Positions 10,061 to 21,439 of a stretch of 64,000 nucleotides of DNA are shown one piece after another. Position 1 is the first letter of the stretch. Each line of letters begins with the position of its first letter. Below the pieces are notes generated by a model. That model was not told the origin of the DNA. It did not search any database and saw nothing but the letters and a program-made list of their open reading frames with translations. This DNA is from Taenia hydatigena (Eukaryota; Platyhelminthes; Cestoda; Cyclophyllidea; Taeniidae), in contig JADWOT020000004.1 of assembly GCA_036345935.2 (NCBI GenBank), forward strand, positions 8,996,479 to 9,060,478, written 5' to 3'. A program made the position numbers and the translations under genes.

Positions 10061-13000
10061 TAATTAAGATGAATAAGTGAACAGCTACCACGAATTCACA
10101 GCTCAGGCATTAATGTACGAGTAAATGGTAAAGCAGGTTCGAGGGAAGTGGGCTGCGTCCTCACTAAATGCATGTTTAGGCGAATGTCAGGGATGCCTGA
10201 ATGGAAATGCGCACAGGTGCAGCCCCACACAATGGTCCAGCACCTCCACCACCACCAGCAGCTAGAGCAGCCTTCGCAAGGTAAGAAAGAACCGACAGCT
10301 CCACCCTACCAATTTCTGCATTTTTCGCCACAATCGGCTGTCTTCCCTTTTGCAACCTTTCAAGAGATCTAGGAATCTCCTCCCTCCACTCCTACTCTCC
10401 ATCACAATCCTCTTCCATCGCCTTGTCCAATTTATGGAATCCGACATCAGCTCTACACCTTTCGTCAACCTTCCCTCTCGATCAAATGTCATTGATTTAA
10501 CCTCTGGACACTTGCAGGCCCTCTCTTGTATGATCTCGTCTCTCCTACCGCAGCCATTGTCAGTTGTCATAGTGGCGAAACGTGCAGTGCCATTTGTGCC
10601 CTCAAAAGGCATTATAGAGTGACCACTGATGGACAACGATGGCAATTGCTTCCTGAGAACACAATACACAAATCCTCCACAGTAGGTCAAAACTGCCCGA
10701 TGCATGACAAGTTGTAGGCACATTGTGGTAAGCACAGGCTAGTCGTGAGCTTTCAACGCACAAAGAACAGAGGAATGTAGTGGGGCCAAATTGAGGCAAA
10801 GAGGTCAACACGAGAAGGCAATCGAACTGCTTTTCAGTCCCAGGCAAGGTCAACCACACTTGGACAGAATTTGACGCCAAACGATAGATGCAAACAAATG
10901 GGATCCAAGAAGTGAGAAAAGGAGTGTACTTTGCCAGTCTTAAGCTCTGAGTCAGAAGAGTGCAATGCTACTGCGTCACCACTTCCATCTGAATTTCGTG
11001 CGCGTACAGGAAGAAGAGAATGCCACATGCACTGGCCTTTCACCCTCCCCCTTCACATAAAACGCATTCATCTTTGCCTTGTCACCCAAATCAATCCCTC
11101 AAGTGGTGAGCACACATTCAACGTTCCGACGATTGCTCACTAACTCTCCCAGATCTGCTCATGAGCTAAACGCCCGCTCAGTGTCTACAGATGGCAAAAA
11201 CTCATTAATAGCCACAAGAGACTTGACAACTGCGTTGCAGTCGACTGAATTAGTGATGCTTACGCACACCTAGAACAAATCAACCCCTTCCATCCTCAAG
11301 CATATTAACACCTCCACACTTCAACCACATGCCTCACCAATGCAGACGCTGTGCACGTAAGCTCGAAGGCAACTCTTAAGGCACTCTCAAAACAAGCGAC
11401 TAATCCAAGAGCACTGCCAGAATATTTAATACGAGATTCACCTAATGACTTGATCAGAAGAATCGGTGCAACATCGAGCAGGTAAAACCAAGTTGTTGAG
11501 TTGAATACACAAGTCAGGAGTGAACGAAGAAAATGAACCGATGAAGAACAAATGATAGATGGCTATGTGAACACGGGATACAAATTGATATGAAGTGGCT
11601 GAGTACTTTGTATTATGAATGGGCAAATAGGAGAACGATAAAAGCTTACAAATGTAGGTGACATAGGACGACAGGCATAACTAGGAACTCAGCTACTCTC
11701 GCCCCCAATTCCATGGCGATGGCCTGGACTCGATTAAGGCTCCTTCCCCATTTCTGCCAGCCTCACTTCCTGTACCACCGAGGCAGTCCCAATGGCGGCA
11801 GTTGAGGCGACATGTTTGCGGTAGGCTGCATCCAGCCCCTCCGACACCTAGCCGCGCGTAGCCTCCAGTGCTGCGTTCGACGACAACGCCAATCCTCCAC
11901 GTACCACAGACTCCACCACCACTGCTTCTCCGTCATCCTCCACCGATGCATCTGTGTCTGCACCTCCGCCTCACTTGACCTTTATATTGGTCGCTATAAT
12001 GTAGAAAAGACACCTGCTTCAGTAGTACACATTGTAAGGCCGGTCTTCTCTAATCTCCCCACAATCTCGTGCATGCGCCTTCTCATGAGCAAGTATTGCA
12101 GTAGTGAAGAATGGTCTCCAATCGCCTTCTTATGAAGTTTCTCTCAAACATCCCCCAGTTGCACCGAAATCCCATCGAGTAGACAGTTCGAAGGCATCAC
12201 CAACGTTCGGTCTTTGTAAGCGAACAATTCATTGTCAACAACTGCATCTGCATTCCACCATAAATATGAACGAAGCATAGTCTTTTCGGGAGAGAGTGGT
12301 GTGCATTCCAGACCCGTGAGAGGACCGTTTAGGAGAAAACAATGATGCAATTTTCCATCCCCAGCAATCGCAGCTTTTCTCCCACCCAGTCGCTCAGCCA
12401 CAGAATCACCCTACACGGACGTGAAGGAGATGCAGGAGCAACAAATACATGGCCCATCAATCCTACCCTCTAACATGCGAATGGCAGTCATGTGCTCAGC
12501 ATCCACCATCACCACCACAACCACTTCGATGATGGGGTAGGGGTGATTAACCAACTGTCGCATCGCTGATCACACATCAGTCTTGCATGAAATCAGCCAA
12601 AAGAGATATGCCACATCCCCATCGCCTTCAACCAGAGGATAGCAGCCGTCGAAGCGGTAGCAGCAGACACCATCACATCCATACAACGTGCTCTAACAGG
12701 CCCCATCGAAAACCGTACGAACTCTTTCGATCATCCAATGCAAAGGCGCAGGTGATAAGCGAATAAATATTACCTCACTTTAACCACTCAAGCTTATTAT
12801 AGGCATTTAAAAACGACGCAAGACAGTTTGCATAGGGTTGACTAATTTTAGTAGCAGGTTATATCACAACCGCGGCACAAAGTCAGAACGACTCAAACTC
12901 AAGGTTATCAATCGAGAACTGCGAGATGCTGACTATTTAAGTCACCCGATTGGGTTGTCTAAACACGAGTTCGTTGTACGATACGATCGTCCATATTCGA

Positions 13001-13269
13001 CAATCAGGCACCAGTTCCGATATACTAGAGTCTTCGTCAACAAGGCCCACTAATTTTGCCAAAGAGTAACTCATGCGCAGTGAAATCCAAAACTGCATCG
13101 AGGCAATAGTTAACTCGTAAGAATCTTCAGCAGCTTTCGGCTAACTTAGAGAAAGCAAGAAAATCAAATGCCTAGATTAGATTTACCATCAATACATGGT
13201 GTAGGAAGAGAAACTTACACCCTGGACAACGCAAGTCTCAAACTCCCTTTTCTTCCCTCCTGCAAGGCA
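10061..13269. other. Low-information region, few weak frames
   Basis: I can support no complete gene. A donor-like CGCAAG|GTAAGA lies at about 10,279 on the plus strand, after a frame rich in His and Gln. The minus frame 10,262-10,735 (157 codons) overlaps it and has no recognised motif. A minus-strand frame at 12,144-12,401 is listed separately. The segment near 13,030 (CTTCGTCAACAAG) resembles 37,830 and 45,380 and may be a trace of the micro-exon-gene block. Confidence 0.3.
12144..12401 (-). CDS. Hypothetical exon, unrecognised
   Basis: An 85-codon open frame with balanced, non-repetitive composition (motifs LLNGPLTGLE and RSYLWWNADA). It starts shortly after a possible acceptor (GTGTAG) on the minus strand and ends at TGA. 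No signal peptide, cysteine pattern or known motif is visible and there is no second copy in the window for comparison. It may be an exon or a chance frame. Confidence 0.25.
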   Translation of the reverse strand: MAERLGGRKAAIAGDGKLHHCFLLNGPLTGLECTPLSPEKTMLRSYLWWNADAVVDNELFAYKDRTLVMPSNCLLDGISVQLGDV

Positions 13270-13878
13270 TCAACGAACAGCGAGAACCACATGTTCGTCA
13301 GGTTTCGCCACTTCCACAGTCCGTGCAACCAAATCCATAACTTCACAGACAGGCAACGAGGAAGTAGCGATAGTAGCAGAACCATCAGCTAATGTGATTT
13401 CATTTTCAGATGTAGCAACAACTGACCACTCATTAATGGTGGCATGAACCCGCGCCACTTCAAACAAAAAGAGTGCACAGAAGCAGAGGGTTAACGGGTA
13501 AGAGTTACCACTGCAGCGAGGAATTTGATGGGCTGGACATCCAACAAGAGAGGCAACGTCAAAGACACACTGGTCGTAAACCTTTATACTCCGTCTACGT
13601 AGATGGTGAGTACCATACAGGCAGGGGAGACTGAGCTGTCGAGGAGACCGCCAGCGATCTCCGGCTTCGTGGTCGCGATGATAGTGCTGCAGCACGAGAC
13701 TGAAGGTGGTTGAGGGGTGTAGGTTCAGCAATTGGCTGTTGATCACTGCCTTTGCCGTATCGCATTCCTTGTCTGTAAGAAAAGTAGGGTCATGGTGAAG
13801 TAGAAGCGAATGGCAAAAATACAACGAGAACACAAGAGAGAAGTGAAATGAATCATGATGCAAAAAAGAATAAGTCAC
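13270..13878 (-). CDS. Hypothetical gene with possible 51-bp intron
   Basis: The open frame runs 202 codons on the minus strand, unusually long for this window and not low-complexity. A strong acceptor (TTTTCTTACAG) sits at 13,773, so the real exon may start at 13,772. A possible intron, 13,508-13,458 (GTAACT to TTGAAG), is 51 bp and in frame, so the frame is open whether or not it is spliced. Downstream, a GTAAGT donor lies near 13,217 after the stop. Motifs are FDVASLVGCPAHQI and PVCEVMDLVARTVEVAK. I do not recognise the family with confidence. The gene is incomplete at both ends if it is real. Confidence 0.35.
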   Translation of the reverse strand: MTYSFLHHDSFHFSLVFSLYFCHSLLLHHDPTFLTDKECDTAKAVINSQLLNLHPSTTFSLVLQHYHRDHEAGDRWRSPRQLSLPCLYGTHHLRRRSIKVYDQCVFDVASLVGCPAHQIPRCSGNSYPLTLCFCALFLFEVARVHATINEWSVVATSENEITLADGSATIATSSLPVCEVMDLVARTVEVAKPDEHVVLAVR

Positions 13879-13929
13879 AGGGGCTTTAAAGAACAGAAAA
13901 CACTACAATCCTACGTGTTGCATCGGCTC

Positions 13930-14400
13930 GCTTCCGTTTGGGTTAAGAAATACCCACCATCGAAAACGCGTCTGAAAAAACGAATTTATACAGCACACTA
14001 CAGAAAAGGGATGACTAACTCACGCAACAAGACTTCACCCACCTTTATCACAACAGCTTTACCACAGCCCAGGTGCCTCATTATTCAATCGACATCAAAA
14101 AATTGTTCACAAAAAGATAAGTCCATTTCCTTACCAAAAATGATCCCACGCCTACCTTACTGCCTTAAATTCAGCCAATTATTACAAACCGATAAGAAAC
14201 TAACAATACATGGTTGGCGTCGAGCCTATTTAAAAAAGTAAGGACACTAAATATGTTGCGTTGGTGCGGGGGGAGGGGGGGCAAACACTTACTGTAGCTA
14301 CTACTGGGTAACAGTCATCAAAGCATCAGCGGCACCCACGACTCAGCAAGGAGATGAGAAAGAGATCGAGTAGTTGACACCCGTAGTTCCACCGAAAAAA
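13930..14400 (+). repeat. Dispersed repeat D, copy 1
   Basis: Diverged match in the same orientation to about 51,716-52,170. The two share, in order, TTTATA.AG...TTACAGAAAA, GGCTTCACCACAG / AGCTTTACCACAG, CCAATTAT.ACAAAC and a segment starting AACACTTACTGTA. No coding capacity is recognised. It is too short and diverged to classify. Confidence 0.5.
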
Positions 14401-14856
14401 CAGCCTTTTGATTGTTCGTCTCTACGCACGTACTCGCTGTCATGAGACTGTGGTTCGCTGCCCCATGCAAGGAGCGCCGAATGAAGTGCACGCTGTCAAT
14501 ATGGACGACGAAGAAGCGCAGGCTCTTTCAACTCTCCAATGACTGCATCGTACACAGCAGACGTCCTCATCAACCCCTGCAGCTGAGAAACGGAGAGCGA
14601 AGGCCCTTCAAGAGGACGAAAAAAGTGTCCTTATGAAGAAATTCTTCCAACTCTGTTTTAGCTTTGACCGACTGCACGAGATTTACCTACACCAAGATGA
14701 AATCCCTACAATAAAAAGCTCAAATCAGATAGCAGAGCGAAAATATAGCACAAGCTGACGCTTCGGCACTTTGAAGACTAAATCATAATGTATCCTTTCT
14801 AACCCCAATAATAGAATACTTTCATTAGTATTTGTTTTAGAGCCATCAGGAAAAAA

Positions 14857-15097
14857 ATAAATTTCTGGATTTATTAGCCCCTACTTTTCATCAAAGTCAA
14901 CAACAGTTATCTGGACTGAATCATAGGTAAGGAGGCATCGCGAGCCATTTTCTTGCAAGCAAACCTTCACGTTTAANATAAATTTCTGGATTTATTAGCC
15001 CCTACTTTTCATCAAAGTCAACAACAGTTATCTGGACTGAATCATAGGTAAGGAGGCATCGCGAGCCATTTTCTTGCAAGCAAACCTTCACGTTTAA
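14857..15097. other. Exact 120-bp duplication around a single N (assembly join)
   Basis: Bases 14,857-14,976 are repeated exactly at 14,978-15,097, separated only by an N at 14,977. Two identical overlapping ends joined by one N are typical of contig ends placed side by side without merging. I treat the second copy as an artefact rather than a biological tandem repeat. Confidence 0.85.
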
Positions 15098-17398
15098 CTG
15101 ATAGAATTACTAAAAATTCACATTTTTGAATCCCCTGATGCAATAGAGGCCAAATCAAGACAGTGGGAACTACATTCCACAATTGTTGCATCATTTATCA
15201 GTTCTTCCCAACATATTTCCTAGTTTCAACTTTATGGCCTTTTACAACAATTGTTGTAGGACCTCAAACGCTACCTTAGAATCGCCTGGAATAGTTCGAC
15301 AAGTTACTTCATGCCTACAAATGAGACGCGTAACCAACAAGAAAATCCGAACCCTCACCATTTGTCTTAATTTGAAAGGAACTTGCACCTGCAAAAGCAA
15401 GCAACAAGTCACCTACGTCAAGAAGGGCAATGTCGATACTAGCATTAGATTAAAGCAGACAAAAGAAATCGAATATGCCACTACAGGCAATGCAGAAACT
15501 ATGATTGCAGCAAGCCAAAAAACCCTAACCACACTTTCACGTCAAGCTATACTTCTAGACATACACAAAGTGAACAAATAAGACACGCTTTATAATGGAT
15601 AATCACACATCCGCTTCCTTTAAAGAAAAGCGCAAGCCGTGAACAGCAACAACAATCTTAGCAAACCCCAAATTTTCATGCATACCGCCGGGTATATGCA
15701 AAGGCTATTCGTTATGCAAAAGGCCAACTTTAGCATTAGCTATTGATATCAGCCTTAAGATTGCAGCTAATCAAAATTTTGGATAGAATTACATTGGCTT
15801 GGAAGAAATGCCAGCTGTGCTTAGGCATATTTTAGCAAAAACCATTATTAGCATTAAATGCGTGCTTCTTCACCCTAGCCTTTTCAGCTGTTGATGCAGA
15901 CAAATTCTGTGTTACAAGAGGGCTCAGAGAGCGAATGAAGGAAGTCAGTTAATTCATCCATTGGTAGGGCTACTAAAATTTACGCAGATTAACTGTGCTA
16001 GTGATTATACGGTAGTGCGTCAAAGTGATGTTAATGATTGCTCGAATACAACAATGATTTGTAATAAATTATGCACAAAGGGATGTACTTTTTTGTGTAA
16101 ATATGCCACTCGTGTTCGAATGCATTGCTAAGATCGGTATTGTCACGGTTCGGCGTATGAGTGTTTCATGGTTAGTCTATGGCCCTTTGCAGGGAGCCAT
16201 TTGTTACCCATCTAGTTTGTCGCGTGGGTTTTTCAGGTACTTCGGAAACTGATATTACTATTCGCATTGAATGGTTTGTTATTTTTATAGTACTGACTTA
16301 TTAATGGAGCTTGATTTGTGGAAGAAGTTGAGAGTCCACTAAGTTGTTGAATTATTTCCAATCGTTTTGGAAATCGCTTATGCATACACATATACTCATT
16401 CGATTCTGCACGCGCCTGCACGCTAAGCTAATCGCGATGGGAAAGATTACGTTACTGTTGGATATTATGCGAAATCGCGGCATTTTTTTATGCTGCGAAG
16501 TGGTTTAAGCGATTTATTTAGACTGTTGCGGTAGTTTTAAATGGTCTTTTTTACTAACAGTAGATTTTGACAACTGCAGCATAATCTGCTGAATGCAGTG
16601 GGAGATGTACCTATTATTTGGCTTTTCTTCTTGTTAAGGACGTCGGAGACACTGAATTCGATGGAAATTTGCTTCCCTTAGTGAAGCGTCTGTTATAAGT
16701 ATGGAGGCACTATCGGTTAACACTAAATATGAATCCCGCCTTTGCCATTACTTCGAACGTTGCTCAGGTGAGAATGAATCTCGATTTGCGAATTGTCATC
16801 ATTCCCTTTTATGTGTTAATGTTTTTAATGTACGCGTTTTTGATAAGTATTTTCCTTTTGCCATAGATCGCCAAATCTTTTCATAATTGGTGCATAGCAG
16901 AAGTTGGGTTGTCCAAGTTATTACACTCATGTCGGTAGATTGGATTGCGCTTGTTGGACACTTCGCACTGGAATTACTTATTAAGATCTACATCACTGGT
17001 TGGAACCTGAGTCCTTGGTTGTGTTGACCTTTCCTTAATACAGTGCATGTGCAAGATATAAGTAGCCACTTGGTCGTGGGTTCGGCTTCGACATGACTTG
17101 GTGTCCGATTCTGAGCCAGGCACAAAGGACTGGGTCTAGGGGAAATGAGGTTGTTTTTGCAAAGGGCTGTAACGGAACTTTGTGCAATGGAATTGAGTAG
17201 CTTTAAATTCCTGGTCACATTTTTAATTGGGTTAGTTTGAACGGGGCGCTGACAGGGCGATTGGAAACGCGCTGTAGGCAATGCAGTTGTAAAACTGTAA
17301 CTTATATCATTGAATGTCAAACCATGCGCGATATGTTGGTAAACACGAAGTGATTGAACAGGTGTGTGCAGATGTGGTGCTTTAATTTCTTTATCGCA
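15098..17398. other. AT-rich stretch without a supported gene
   Basis: A 132-codon frame at 15,183-15,581 (plus) is open but Thr/Lys/Asn-rich, with no motif and no comparison copy. The remainder has only short frames. A minus frame of 142 codons at 16,988-17,416 overlaps the start of the next candidate gene and has no features of its own. I see nothing else. Confidence 0.3.
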
Positions 17399-17420
17399 GG
17401 TTGTTAGAGGCTGCAACGGG

Positions 17421-17630
17421 ATGGAGCAGCTACTGGTGTACTGGTTTTGGCTCCTACAAGTTTGGCGTAATTGGGCAGGTATTGACGAGGTGGGACGTGG
17501 TGGAGAAGCGAGTGCATATGTTGCAGGAGGTGAGCAGACATGGAGAATGGAACAGATTGAATGTGTGACGCGCAGGAGAATGAAGAACCAACCAGGTGGT
17601 AAGATGTTTCTCTATCAGACAAAATATTGA
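17421..17630 (+). CDS. Small ORF with signal-peptide-like start
   Basis: A strong acceptor (TTTCTTTATCGCAG at 17,400) lies 20 bases before this ATG. The first 15 codons read MEQLLVYWFWLLQVW, a plausible signal peptide or anchor. The frame continues to a stop at 17,630 (69 residues), with possible internal donors at GGAG|GTGAGC (about 17,527) and GTAAGA (about 17,600). It lies about 730 bp upstream of the Cys-rich frame in R3 on the same strand, so it could be the leader exon of that gene. No family is recognised. Chance occurrence is possible. Confidence 0.35.
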   Translation: MEQLLVYWFWLLQVWRNWAGIDEVGRGGEASAYVAGGEQTWRMEQIECVTRRRMKNQPGGKMFLYQTKY

Positions 17631-17829
17631 GTAGATCCAGTAAAATTGTCCCCTGCCTACTATATGCAGCTTATCCCATATTTAAGCGCATATTTTTGGG
17701 ATTGGGTTGTTTGGTTATTTGTTTGGTTATTTTGCACGGGTCTGTGAGGAGCATAGTGCCGAGGTGGTGCGTGGGTGCGGAAGTAGATTTCGGTGGCATC
17801 GGTTGACGTAGGTCACTGGTAGATTGCAC

Positions 17830-20800
17830 CTTGCACGGTATCGAGCGAACCTGGGAAGTCTGTCATAACGAATGGTTGTTTATGTCTGTCTGTTTCAAAG
17901 GAAAAGTGGATGGCCACCTCCACTGTCCAGATGTATTGGCGGTTGCATGTGGATGGAATTGTGGTATGCAAGCCGTATGAGGAGGTGGAGGGGGGGGGGG
18001 ATGAGGGGATGTGTTGGGTTTATCAGTTTGCACTGTGATGTGATTGCATGGAGGTGACGCAGTGGGTGTTTGTTGTTTCCCGTTTGGGAGTTGATGACGA
18101 GGGGTATATGGTGGGTGTGAGGCAGGGCGTTAGGGTTGCCGCATGCATGAGATGCAGGTGGTGACTGGATGTGCCAGTGGATTCTTTACGAGTAGCAGTT
18201 TTTATAATGTTGACTGTCTGGTGGAGTGTGGGCTTGGGACTGTCCTGTAGCGGAAGTGTGAGAATTTTGCAGACAGTCAGCGTTGGAGTCGAAGTTGTCT
18301 GGGGTGGTGCGTGGCTGCTGTTGATGTGATTGCGTTTGTGATGCGATGGGTGATCGGTGTGTGGGGTGGCGATTTGCACTGAGGTAAATTGCAAGCGCAT
18401 GTACTCCTGCCCACTGGCCATAGGGAGTGAGACGAAGCCCGTCTGCATTGACTACGCTGGTGGTGCTCGTCTTCCTATGGCCCTTGAGTGCAGGTGCTCT
18501 ACCACTGTGATGGAACGCGTAGACGAGATGTCACCCAATAGCACATTGACTTGTTTTGACAGCGTTGCCTGGTGTAATATTCGACCTTCCATGTTTTGCA
18601 ATGCCCTTTTTAATTGGGCTGCTGTTGGCTTTTTTGGTATGCTCATTGATTTGATGAGATTGTGGGGATGGCGGATGATGATGGGTCTATTTTTAACGAC
18701 ATCACAGACTCATCAGGCTGCCAACAACACTTATCTTCGGCGTCGGTGGCAATGGCAAGGGGGAATATGGATACCGTCGCCGACGGCTGTGGGGTCGCAG
18801 TTATTCAGCCGATTCAAATTACCGAAAGTTACCTTCCCCAGTGTGGAGGAGGCCTCATGAACGATGAATGTGGTCTGAGTGGCACGCGAGAGCGAAACAA
18901 GGTCGAACCTGTAATTTGGTAAGCATGTCAGATAAGTCGATCAGATGCTCTCATCTTACAATGATTGGTTTTGCTCGTTTGTTAAACCTAAGATGGTTGG
19001 ATGTTGTCGCTTTTGGCGCTGTGACATGAGGTGGTGGCGATATGAAGTAGGTGTGGAGCAATTGGGAGTATAGTTATGATGCTTTGATGTGTACGCATTA
19101 TGATCTGTACGACCCATTGTCATATTCGACACGAGCTGTCGACGCGTATGCAGGGGGCATTTTTAATGACGTCTGCATGTGGGCGTTGCAGTGAGTGGAC
19201 GACCACCTATTGCCCGAGTGTGATTAATTTATACGAGAAACGGCGATCTGCCACTTGATGGTAGCGAGTGTATTTCCGCTGTCTGAGAGAAGTGGTTTCG
19301 CTTGCCTTTGCATGCTTGCAATGTGACAGTGCATTTTAGACTCATAGCCACATCAGAACTTAATTACTGCAACTATAGTTGTGATGCCATTACCGTTAAC
19401 AGGAGTTTGACTAATCGCTTTTGGGCCAATGTTTCCTCTACTGGTGATGGACACGCGTGATGGTTGGCGAATTTCCTCCCTATTCCATGCGGGATTGGCT
19501 TACAGCATGGGAGATGAGGAGACTGACGACGCAGTAGCCTTACCGAGGAGAGCACGGCGGATGGCGCTGGACATGGCAAAGTGGACCGTGTTATGCGTTG
19601 GTGGATTTTTGAATGACGGATTTTGGTGATGAGTTCACTTAACTGCGTCATTGTTGTACCTTTTGAGAGTGGTATGTTGAATGCACGCGTATATGTTCAA
19701 CCCGAGTATGATGTCCTCTTTCGCCTTCAGGGAGGAGGGAAATGCTGAGAAGACTGCAGTGCGTATGTATGAATTGTTGATAGAGATGTTCTATTGTGGA
19801 TTGAAGGTTCTCTAGCTGTAGCCCATTTGCATGACTGTGTGACAGGTGCGGCATACTCTGCTTCAGAGGGTGTAGAACTGCTCTTGCTTTGTTGGATGGC
19901 AGATAATTGTTGGCCGTACAGGTGATGGGTGCATTTTGAAGTAGATTGCACCCATGAGTCTTTAGGAGGAGTGGCATGCTGTCACTTAGCCTTGAAAATG
20001 GCTTTAGAAGGTACAGAATGTGTAACTAGTCGGTGGTTGGGTACGTGGTTGAGAGGCGGAAGGGGATGTTTGTGAAAAGAAGAGGACAAGACGACCCCAA
20101 CCACTTTGTGCAGGGACATGTATGCCAAGTAGGCGGGAATGAGGGAAGGCTGCATACTGCCTGATTGGTGTCGTAACACCATCTCCTACGCGGAGCGGCT
20201 CGAAATGGAGTTATGTTGTCATTTCAGCACACGGTTCCCTTAAGCCAACGTGGTAGCTAGTACCACTATTGGAGTTGAATGATGTGCTGACAGAACTAGC
20301 CAGATAAAATAGAGATTATGGTGGATCTGTTTGTTGAACGCCTTTCGATAACATCTGTTGGTCTGTCTGCAGTAATTTATATCTTTTGCCTTTGCCCAAA
20401 TCTATGTTGGTCCACTGGCCTTACAACAGCCTCTTTGGCGTGACATACATGCTTACCTGGACTTGTCGACGTTGGTCTTTAAACAGAGTGGAGCTGTTCG
20501 TTGTACGTTGCGATACAATTATGTGATAGAAATATCAAACCGAATATAGCCTGAAACGCATTTTTATGAGGTCAGAGTTGTCAAAACGAAAGTGAAGTGA
20601 AGGCACCAGCTTGGTAGTAGCAAGGCTAACGGACACTTTATTTTTTAAAAATTGGCTTCATCATTTGCGTGTGGTTGAGTTTTGGACAAATTACTTCTAA
20701 AATAAACACGTGATGTTGCATTGTTGTGTGATCTGGGACATGTAACTGCGGTCTACGGGGCTTAGAGAAAACCAACTGGTTCAAGCGATTCAAGAGTGCG

Positions 20801-21060
20801 TTGATGTTGCTTCGCAGTGCTTCAGAATGGAGAGGTTGTGCCTCGCAATGCGAGGACGGCAAAGACCTTGAGAACATCATAATACCACGCCGATGGGTCG
20901 CGATGGCAACGGAAATGTAGTTAGTAAAAGGGAGATAAGTCCCAAGAATAGGGATGCTAGAACATAACAATAAATTATTTGTTGTGGAATAAAACTGGAA
21001 AGCAGTTGGGCAATTTTAATGTGGGCAATAAATGTGAGGTGCTGTAGAGTAATGAGAATG
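17830..21060 (-). repeat. Family R, copy R3
   Basis: The first part (17,830-20,200) is an inverted match to R2. The part from 18,780 onward is a same-orientation match to R4 (57,709-59,740), including CAATAACATCTGTTGGT and the segment ending near CTGGAAAGC.GTTGG. R2 and R4 each cover only part of R3, so R3 is the longest copy here. No transposase or reverse transcriptase is visible. Conserved frames on both strands suggest R derives from a duplicated gene region rather than a typical transposon. Confidence 0.8.
18357..18860 (+). CDS. Cys-rich secreted-type protein, probable exon or remnant (in R3)
   Basis: The frame is 167 codons with an ordered cysteine pattern: ICTEVNCKRMYSC, KPVCIDY, LECRC, then STLTCFDSVAWCN and FC. 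R2 retains the same residues (EVNC, SCP, VCIDY, LTCFDSV.WCN) in broken frames, so the protein segment has been maintained in at least one lineage of copies. After the last Cys, R2 runs into a hydrophobic tail. In R3 a one-base difference shifts the frame, which continues through sequence that is not conserved as protein. The domain slightly suggests a small disulphide-bonded module but I cannot name it. It may be spliced to the leader at 17,421. Confidence 0.35.
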   Translation: MCGVAICTEVNCKRMYSCPLAIGSETKPVCIDYAGGARLPMALECRCSTTVMERVDEMSPNSTLTCFDSVAWCNIRPSMFCNALFNWAAVGFFGMLIDLMRLWGWRMMMGLFLTTSQTHQAANNTYLRRRWQWQGGIWIPSPTAVGSQLFSRFKLPKVTFPSVEEAS

Positions 21061-21436
21061 CCGTAGATACAAAGTGGAGGACTAAGGATAGTAGAACCAT
21101 GTCCAGAGATCGCATTTTCCTACCCCAGCCCGAGATATGTGGTCCTTGTGGATTGGTAGAGCTTGCGCAATGGCAAACGCTATTGTGGCACACAACTTGG
21201 CAGTTGCCACCAGCGAAGCAGTCATTAGCTTGACACTGCGTCAAGTTACAAAAGTCCTCGTGCTTTCCATTTTCGCATCCACTGCAGTAGCCGCAGTCTC
21301 CACTGCAACAACCCTGCCTATCGCGAGTCTCACTGCTCCACACCTTCTGCATATCATTCTGCGGAGGGGTAGAGTTGTGCAAACCATGGCAAAATGAATC
21401 GCAAAAGTTGTAGTTGCAAATGCCGCCTCGACAGCT
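20975..21436 (-). CDS. Cysteine-rich membrane-type protein, terminal exon
   Basis: The frame is open from just after a stop at 21,439. It encodes 16 cysteines in about 90 residues (SCRGGICNYNFC, CCSGDCGYCSGC, TQCQANDCFAGGNC, VCHNSVCHC), then GPHISGWG, then a hydrophobic segment MVLLSLVLHFVSTAFSLL and a short tail ending LFHNK. The layout fits a disulphide-rich ectodomain with a C-terminal membrane anchor. The final 20 or so codons lie in family R and have a counterpart in R4 (TSHLL.TLKL). The spacing recalls EGF-like or ADAM-type cysteine-rich modules, but I do not claim either. Upstream exons were not found. Confidence 0.4.
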   Translation of the reverse strand, partial: SCRGGICNYNFCDSFCHGLHNSTPPQNDMQKVWSSETRDRQGCCSGDCGYCSGCENGKHEDFCNLTQCQANDCFAGGNCQVVCHNSVCHCASSTNPQGPHISGWGRKMRSLDMVLLSLVLHFVSTAFSLLYSTSHLLPTLKLPNCFPVLFHNK

Positions 21437-21439
21437 TTA

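Noticed and set aside
13270..13772. Faint resemblance to Spo11/topoisomerase VI-A in the minus-strand frame
   Set aside because: A few residues line up loosely from memory, but the catalytic Tyr and the acidic motifs were not found. Left as hypothetical.
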